In this document: piece by piece, positions 33,040 through 38,288 of the stretch
Layout of the letters: each line of letters begins with the position of its first letter
How positions within the stretch are numbered: the first letter of the stretch is position 1
Source: Crocinitomicaceae bacterium
Lineage (GTDB): Bacteria > Bacteroidota > Bacteroidia > Flavobacteriales_D > Crocinitomicaceae
Length of the DNA stretch: 38,288 nucleotides
Assembly: GCA_022448165.1 (NCBI GenBank)
Contig: JAKVAS010000014.1
Span: 2,713 to 41,000, forward strand
Direction: 5' to 3'
Made by a program: the position numbers and the translations under genes
Notes under the pieces: generated by a model
Databases searched by the model: none
Told to the model about the DNA's origin: nothing
Seen by the model: only the letters and a program-made list of their open reading frames with translations

Positions 33040-33367
33040 TTAATCTAATTGCACGTTAAAAACTGCCTGAAAAGAAATCTTTTCGGGCAGTTTTTATTTT
33101 TTTAATAATGGTCAGTTTTTAACCGTAATCTTATAATCTTTGTCATTACGAATGAAACCTCGTGTAATGAACTAATCTGCTAGTTGATTAACTGATTGCT
33201 TCTTTCGTTCCTCTATTGCAATTACGCGCATTATTTATTGTGTTAACAGTAAATAAACTCAAATTAAAGCCTCCTTTAAAACCACTAAATCAAAAGATAA
33301 AATGATTCTTTGGTAAATCTCGATACATTAGGTAGTTTTAACCCCGCGATCAAATTAGACTAGAAAG
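33040..33367. other. Intergenic region with terminator and a candidate promoter
   Basis: After the lectin terminator there is no ORF of note. A candidate promoter for the methyltransferase gene is TTTG ending at 33312 with TAGTTTTA at 33333-33340 (20 bp apart, last base off consensus). It would start transcription near 33345, about 23 nt before the ATG. Confidence 0.4.
33058..33103 (+). terminator. Rho-independent terminator of the lectin gene
   Basis: A 17-bp stem (AAAAACTGCCTGAAAAG with CTTTTCGGGCAGTTTTT, one G-U pair) has a 4-nt loop and is followed by ATTTTTTT. It starts 19 nt after the lectin stop. Confidence 0.9.
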
Positions 33368-34084
33368 ATGAGAAAGAAAATTAAACGAATAAGAAAAGCG
33401 AAATATCTATTATTCAAAAATCGTATTCACAGGATACTTCCTTCATCTAAGTTGAATTTTGTCGGACATCTTTCTGAATTGTCAGAATGGATTTCAGAAC
33501 ATAGGAACCTGAAATTCTCAACCTTCCCTGTAAAGAAATTTGATTATACCCAACGTGAAAAACTTTATCAGTTTGTTGTTGATAAGGAGATCGCTGGTGA
33601 AGATATTGATTATTTAGAATTTGGTGTAGCAAAAGGACTATCATTTAAATGGTGGTTAGAACACGTTAAAAATGAGAACTCATCTTTCTATGGGTTTGAC
33701 ACTTTTACGGGGCTTCCTGAAGATTGGGGGCCATTCAAAAAGGGAGATATGTCTAATGGTAATGAACCTCCTAAATTGAATGATTCAAGACATTCTTTTT
33801 ATCAAGGGATTTTTCAAGATACATTATATAACTTTCTTAAGGATTATAAAATTGGGAAGAAAAAAGTAATACACTTAGATGCTGATTTATATTCCGCAAC
33901 TCTCTTTGTTCTTACTACTCTCTCTCCTTATTTAAGAAAAGGAGACATTCTTTTGTTTGACGAATTTAACGTTCCTCTTCACGAATATAAAGCATTCACA
34001 GAGTGGGCTAATTCTTTCTATATTAACTACACTGTTGTAGGGGAAGTAAACAACTATTTCCAAGTTGCCATCCGAATAGATTGA
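33368..34084 (+). CDS. TylF-like class I SAM-dependent methyltransferase
   Basis: A 238-residue protein. After a basic N terminus it has the SAM-binding motif I in YLEFGVAKGLSFKWW at about 80-95. It continues with FYGFDTFTGLPEDWG and the metal-binding acidic residues HLDADLYSAT and LLFDEFN. These are the landmarks of the TylF/MycF O-methyltransferase family, which methylates sugars of macrolides and is common in surface-glycan clusters of bacteria. The substrate here is unknown. It is a single gene, with no other sugar genes beside it. Confidence 0.85.
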   Translation: MRKKIKRIRKAKYLLFKNRIHRILPSSKLNFVGHLSELSEWISEHRNLKFSTFPVKKFDYTQREKLYQFVVDKEIAGEDIDYLEFGVAKGLSFKWWLEHVKNENSSFYGFDTFTGLPEDWGPFKKGDMSNGNEPPKLNDSRHSFYQGIFQDTLYNFLKDYKIGKKKVIHLDADLYSATLFVLTTLSPYLRKGDILLFDEFNVPLHEYKAFTEWANSFYINYTVVGEVNNYFQVAIRID

Positions 34085-34245
34085 ATTGTTTCAAGTAATG
34101 TTTAAATTTCCAATCACAAACAGACGTCAGTTACTACTTAGGAATAATAAGCCTCTCATATTTATTCAACCTGAAGTATAAAGCAGCGTTTTTTTATTAA
34201 GTCCTATCAAAAGTGGATTAGCTGAGTTCTGTTCAACGAATTGAA

Positions 34246-35478
34246 CTACTCAACAACTAAATACTTGCTTCCTAATAGGTTTCCATCACTTGATACAAGC
34301 TTAACCAAGTAAGTACCTGCATTCAATTCATTAACGTAAAACTCTGTAGATCCCCCTTTCCCATTACCTTCAACCAACTTTACAATACGTCCTGTTACAT
34401 CTAAAACCGTTATGGTAAACTCTTGATCTGACACATAATCGATCGTTACTTGTTTAGAAGTCGGATTAGGGTACATATCTAATCGCGACAAGTTTTCTTC
34501 CAGTTCTTCTTGATTCACAAAACTTGAACACACTAATGGAAATAAAAAATCAATTGAATGCGAAAGAATGGAATCTGTCCCTGCAACAGAACCAAAATAG
34601 CTCACGTGCCCCGCGCTTCCATCAATTGTGATTAACTCAGTCGTTAAACCATCACTCTGAGCTTGTGCATGCATCACTTGAGACCCCTGCATTGAAATTA
34701 TCGGAAAAGAAAAAATTGTTGCAGATCCATTTCCGTAAGGAACAACTTCATCAAGTTCATCATGAACCGAAAAAATTGCGGGGTCATTTGCATCAATATA
34801 ACTTGCTGACCGAAGTGCTCCAGAAAAATTTACGATTCCAGAAACCTCATCGCTATACTGTGTATTTGAAGAACTGTTTCCAGTCCATCCTCCATTCGCA
34901 GCAATTAAACTAGCCACATAAGGCTGCACAGTATCGGTTGAATCTAACATTGCTGCATGAGAAGCCACAATTGCTCCTGCAGAAATTCCACCTACAAATA
35001 TCAAGTCTGTATCAATTTTATATAAATTTCCTTGATCCGCATCTTCTCTAAAGAAACGAATTGCAGCCTTCATATCTGACACAGCTTTCAAAACTTCATC
35101 CGTCATGGTAACTGAATCAGGTAAAGGAAACAACGGCCCATCATACAAACGATAATCAATAGTTGCACAAGCATATCCCTTGGATGCATAGAAAGTACAC
35201 AATGAATGTAATTCTTCCCGAGTTCCTCCTATAAAACTTCCTCCGAATGCTAGAATGATTAATGGACGCTCTTGAGCTAAATCTCCAGAAGGTTCAAAGA
35301 AATCCAGCTTTAAATCAGCATTCACACCATTAATTGTTGTAGAATTTCCAAAAGTTATTCCTAATGTACTATTAACTGGAAATAATGTCGTCAAGTATCT
35401 CGATCCATCACAGCTCGAATTTTGCGCATCAATTATAAATGATAACAAGGAAACAAAAAATAGTAGTGTGTATTTCAT
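34246..35478 (-). CDS. Secreted alpha/beta-hydrolase (esterase) with T9SS sorting domain
   Basis: A 410-residue protein when started at the ATG 35478, chosen because it gives a clean signal peptide (MKYTLLFFVSLLSFIIDAQ); an upstream ATG at 35568 would add 30 residues before it. The hydrolase domain has the oxyanion region LAFGGSFIGGTREE, the nucleophile S166 in GGISAGAIV, a probable acid D243 (HDELDEVVPYG) and the base H291 (DGSAGHVSYFG). It resembles carboxylesterase/lipase-type enzymes. The C-terminal 75 residues are a T9SS type A domain (LDMYPNPTSKQVTID). The enzyme should be exported to the surface or medium. The natural ester is unknown. Confidence 0.85.
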   Translation of the reverse strand: MKYTLLFFVSLLSFIIDAQNSSCDGSRYLTTLFPVNSTLGITFGNSTTINGVNADLKLDFFEPSGDLAQERPLIILAFGGSFIGGTREELHSLCTFYASKGYACATIDYRLYDGPLFPLPDSVTMTDEVLKAVSDMKAAIRFFREDADQGNLYKIDTDLIFVGGISAGAIVASHAAMLDSTDTVQPYVASLIAANGGWTGNSSSNTQYSDEVSGIVNFSGALRSASYIDANDPAIFSVHDELDEVVPYGNGSATIFSFPIISMQGSQVMHAQAQSDGLTTELITIDGSAGHVSYFGSVAGTDSILSHSIDFLFPLVCSSFVNQEELEENLSRLDMYPNPTSKQVTIDYVSDQEFTITVLDVTGRIVKLVEGNGKGGSTEFYVNELNAGTYLVKLVSSDGNLLGSKYLVVE

Positions 35479-35990
35479 TATGACTGATTTAGATTGCAAT
35501 ATACTGATAAAAAATACTTGTCGTAAATTATTGGTTCGATACTTTTCAAATAATCGTTTTATTGTCATTTGTCAACTTGGACGCACGCACACTTACTAAA
35601 ATGAAGGGGCAATTTCTAGATTGTATTTCTCGGCAACTCTACTTTTATAGATTCTCCCTTTAAGATTAAAGTCACTTATGGAGTAAACCTCTCAATCCTA
35701 ATGCAAATAACGAAAACAGAGATAAATCCATTTAAATTAATGTACTGTAAAAATTGGATTCATTAACCTAAATGAAATGAAAACAGCTTTTATAGCCACA
35801 GAAGACTACATTTATTTCATCAAACAATATAGCTCAAAAAAACAACCCGAAATCACCTATATCACTGACTTCAAAACAGTTTAATCAGTAAGTACAAAGG
35901 TAGAATAAAGGAATCCTAGAATACAACTATTCGTTCATTTGAAACGTCTGATCAATAGATAATACTTGTTATATTGTTGACATTCAAACT
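35479..35990. other. Divergent intergenic region, nothing convincing
   Basis: The spacer between the esterase and the large adhesin-like gene is AT-rich. A 35-codon ORF at 35777-35884 is possible but lacks support. I see no clear TTG/TAnnTTTG promoter pair, terminator or repeat. Confidence 0.3.
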
Positions 35991-35996
35991 ATGCTC

Positions 35997-38288
35997 ATGA
36001 AAAAATCTCTCTTATTTTTATTTGTAATCACTTCATTTTTTTACAGTTTTGGTCAAATTGTTGACCCTTTTTCCATTCGGCATCAAGCCAATCAAAAAGG
36101 AGGCATCGTAATGCTAGCAAATGTATCCGTTGGTTGTTCTTGTTCAGCAAATAACGAAATGCCTCCAGGTGGAAGTGGTGACAATAATGGATTCTCAATG
36201 AATTTTGTAGATATCGATACAGATCCATCTACATTTATGTCATCTTCTGATCAGCTTGGGCTGGCTAATTGTAGTGAAATTACATGGGCAGGGTTGTATT
36301 GGACTGGAAAGTTAGATAATCAGCCTTCCAGCACACCTAACTGGAATATTCGAAACCAAATCAAAATGAGTATTAATGGGGGCGGATACATGGACTTAAC
36401 CGCAGATGAATTAACAGACAATACTACAGGAAAAACAAATTATTTCTGCTTTAAGGATATTACCACCATTATGCAGGCAAACCCCATTGACGCGACCTAT
36501 AGACTTGCTAATATTGTTACAGAAACCGGATCAAACACTTTTGGAGGATGGACAATCGTAGTTGTATATAATAACATTTATGAATCAATGAAAAACCTTA
36601 CCGTATTTGATGGCATTGCCAATGTAAGTGCTGGTTCTTCAGGTACTGTAAACATTCCTTTGAGTGGATTTTTAACTCCTCCTGTAGGAGCTGTAAACTT
36701 TGAACTCGGCGTGGTTGCCCATGATGGTGATCGAGGACAATCTGGAGATCAAATGGAATTTAACGGCGCTGGAACTTTTGTAAACATTAGCGATGCTATT
36801 CATAATGCGAACAACCTATTCAACAGTACAATCTCTAATGGAGGTGTTCTAACCCCCCTTAGAATTCCTAGTTACAATAACAACCTTGGACATGATGCCA
36901 ACATATACACTCCGGACAATAGTGGCTTTAATTATATTGGGAATGCTGCTACAAATGCAGATATTCGTATCTCAACACAATCGGAAACTGTTTTAACAAG
37001 TGTAATTACATCAGCAATTGACATTTATGAACCAGACCTTAGAGCATCTGTTTCTTATACGGATTTAAATGGAGGAACAGTACAACCAGGAGATATTCTT
37101 GAATATTCTATCAGTGCTAAGAATATTGGGTCAGACGTGTCAATAGGTACTATTCTAACCGATACTCTTGATGATCGATTGACCTACATCCCTGGAAGTA
37201 TAAATATTACATACGGCCCCAATAGTGGGCCTAAAACAGATCCTATTGATGCCGATCAAGCTGAATTTATTGCTGCAGATAACGTTATAGTTGCTAGAAT
37301 AGGAACCGGTGCAGATGGGATCAATGGAGGAGAAGTTGTAAACTCCCCAACGGGAGCTGATAGTACAGTCATTACTTTCCAAGTTGAATTAACAGATGAT
37401 TGCGCCGTCTGGCAATGTGGATCCGTACTAGAAAATCAGGCATTCCTCTTTGGAACTGGACAAATTTCAGGAATTACTAATGGAAACGGAGGAGCTTCTG
37501 ATTTGTTAGATCAAAATGGATGCCCCTCACTAGAAAGTGGAATTGTAACGGTTGATCTAAATGCATGTGCTGATACCGTAATTACCTATACGGATTCACT
37601 ATGTGTAGGAGAAACCTTAATGCTCAACTTCCCAAATTCTGGATTCTTAGATTATCAATGGACAGGGCCAAATGGCTTTTCGTCTACAATTAATGATCCA
37701 TCTATTCCAAATGTTCAACTTACAGATGCTGGCGATTATGTTCTACATGTTTTCTACAACGGTGTTGAATGTATTACAGATACAACAGCTCCTGTTTTCG
37801 TCTCAGACAACCCTACCATTCAACTCAACGAAATAAGAAGTGACTCATGTTTCAACCTAGGTGATGGTTTTATTGATATTTCTGGTGTGGGAAATGCGCC
37901 TTTCACTTATACTTGGTCAAATCTTGATAATGATTCTTTGGCTGATGGATTAACTGCAGGAACTTATGACGTAATAATTGAAGATCAGTATGGTTGTACT
38001 GCTGTGGATACATTCACAATTACTGAACCTACATTACTAGAAGTTATTACAGACATCACATCAGATTATAATGGTCAGGATATTAGTTGTTTTGGAGCAA
38101 TGGATGGAAGCGCAAATGCCGCCGGTTCTGGTGGAGTCGGGCCTTACACCTACCTCTGGACTCCTAACAATCAAACTACTCCGGCAATATCTGCCTTGGA
38201 CACTGGAACTTACGTAGTAACCCTTACAGATAGTAATGGTTGTGAAGTAATGGATAGTGTTACGCTTGTTCAACCAGATAGTATTTCT
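35997..38288 (+). CDS. Large SprB/DUF11-type surface protein, 5' part (cut by window end)
   Basis: An uninterrupted frame of 764 codons runs to the last base, so the gene continues outside. It has a signal peptide (MKKSLLFLFVITSFFYSFGQ) and an N-terminal domain of about 330 residues (TWAGLYWTGKLD, GGWTIVVVYNN, FELGVVAHDGDRGQSGDQM). A DUF11-type repeat follows at about 345-470 (LRASVSYTDLNGG, PGDILEYSISAKNIG), then an Ig-like stretch (DYQWTGPNGFS). At least two SprB-type repeats end the visible part (SCFGAMDGSANAAGSGGVG, TYVVTLTDSNGC). Such proteins are usually very large T9SS cargo with a gliding-motility-type C terminus, which would lie outside. An ATG at 35991, two codons upstream, is an alternative start. 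Confidence 0.85.
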   Translation, partial: MKKSLLFLFVITSFFYSFGQIVDPFSIRHQANQKGGIVMLANVSVGCSCSANNEMPPGGSGDNNGFSMNFVDIDTDPSTFMSSSDQLGLANCSEITWAGLYWTGKLDNQPSSTPNWNIRNQIKMSINGGGYMDLTADELTDNTTGKTNYFCFKDITTIMQANPIDATYRLANIVTETGSNTFGGWTIVVVYNNIYESMKNLTVFDGIANVSAGSSGTVNIPLSGFLTPPVGAVNFELGVVAHDGDRGQSGDQMEFNGAGTFVNISDAIHNANNLFNSTISNGGVLTPLRIPSYNNNLGHDANIYTPDNSGFNYIGNAATNADIRISTQSETVLTSVITSAIDIYEPDLRASVSYTDLNGGTVQPGDILEYSISAKNIGSDVSIGTILTDTLDDRLTYIPGSINITYGPNSGPKTDPIDADQAEFIAADNVIVARIGTGADGINGGEVVNSPTGADSTVITFQVELTDDCAVWQCGSVLENQAFLFGTGQISGITNGNGGASDLLDQNGCPSLESGIVTVDLNACADTVITYTDSLCVGETLMLNFPNSGFLDYQWTGPNGFSSTINDPSIPNVQLTDAGDYVLHVFYNGVECITDTTAPVFVSDNPTIQLNEIRSDSCFNLGDGFIDISGVGNAPFTYTWSNLDNDSLADGLTAGTYDVIIEDQYGCTAVDTFTITEPTLLEVITDITSDYNGQDISCFGAMDGSANAAGSGGVGPYTYLWTPNNQTTPAISALDTGTYVVTLTDSNGCEVMDSVTLVQPDSIS

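Noticed and set aside
35476-35568. Longer start of the esterase at 35568
   Set aside because: It would place 30 residues before a normal signal peptide (MKYTLLFFVSLLSFIIDAQ), so the ATG at 35478 is preferred.
35777-35884. 35-codon ORF (MKTAFIATEDYIYF...)
   Set aside because: It has no promoter of the expected form, no ribosome site, no terminator and no recognisable pattern. AT-rich spacer DNA can give such a frame by chance.

Overview
The window looks like chromosomal DNA of an AT-rich, gliding-type member of the Bacteroidota, most likely Flavobacteriales (a Crocinitomicaceae/Fluviicola-like genome is my guess). The evidence is several secreted proteins with type IX secretion (T9SS) sorting domains, a GldH-like lipoprotein, a DUF5686 protein, a choice-of-anchor L protein, SprB-type repeats, and promoters of the Bacteroidota form TTG-N18-21-TAnnTTTG. 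I saw no rRNA, tRNA, CRISPR array, transposase or phage gene.

Layout. 1-5393: a DUF5686 outer-membrane protein converges stop-to-stop with a two-gene minus-strand operon (beta-barrel protein, then a one-POTRA Omp85 protein). That operon starts with a perfect Shine-Dalgarno sequence and a six-codon leader ORF. 5394-9093: a T9SS cargo protein, then glycine C-acetyltransferase (kbl) and a GNAT acetyltransferase. 9100-12364: an inorganic-carbon island with a small exported protein, a SulP transporter, a beta- and a gamma-carbonic anhydrase. 12462-16112: a propeller-type LytS-like sensor kinase and its LytTR response regulator. 16165-20931: an exported protein of unknown function, an M19 dipeptidase, a transglutaminase-like protein, and a WYL regulator divergent from a DinB-like protein.

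21069-25783: surface and secreted proteins, namely a GldH-like lipoprotein, a tandem chagasin-like (I42) protein, an arylsulfotransferase-like protein, a YHYH protein and a small partner. 25915-27261: an AraC regulator and a GlcG/HbpS-type protein. 27440-30648: a cobalamin-type radical SAM protein with an unusual CX4CX2C cluster motif, a 60-residue membrane protein, a SigZ-type ECF sigma factor with a Cys-rich tail, and a 28-residue Cys-rich peptide. The sigma factor and the peptide are each preceded by the same two-box promoter with identical spacing.

30705-33098: a PsiD-like phosphatidylserine-decarboxylase-family enzyme and a four-repeat OAA/MBHA-type lectin are divergently transcribed around a 24-bp tandem repeat array. 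33368-38288: a TylF-like methyltransferase, a T9SS-secreted esterase, and the 5' part of a large SprB/DUF11 adhesin-like gene cut by the window end.

The best candidates for something undescribed are the SigZ/Cys-peptide regulon, the lectin/decarboxylase divergon with its repeats, and the SD-plus-leader-ORF start at 4898-4933.
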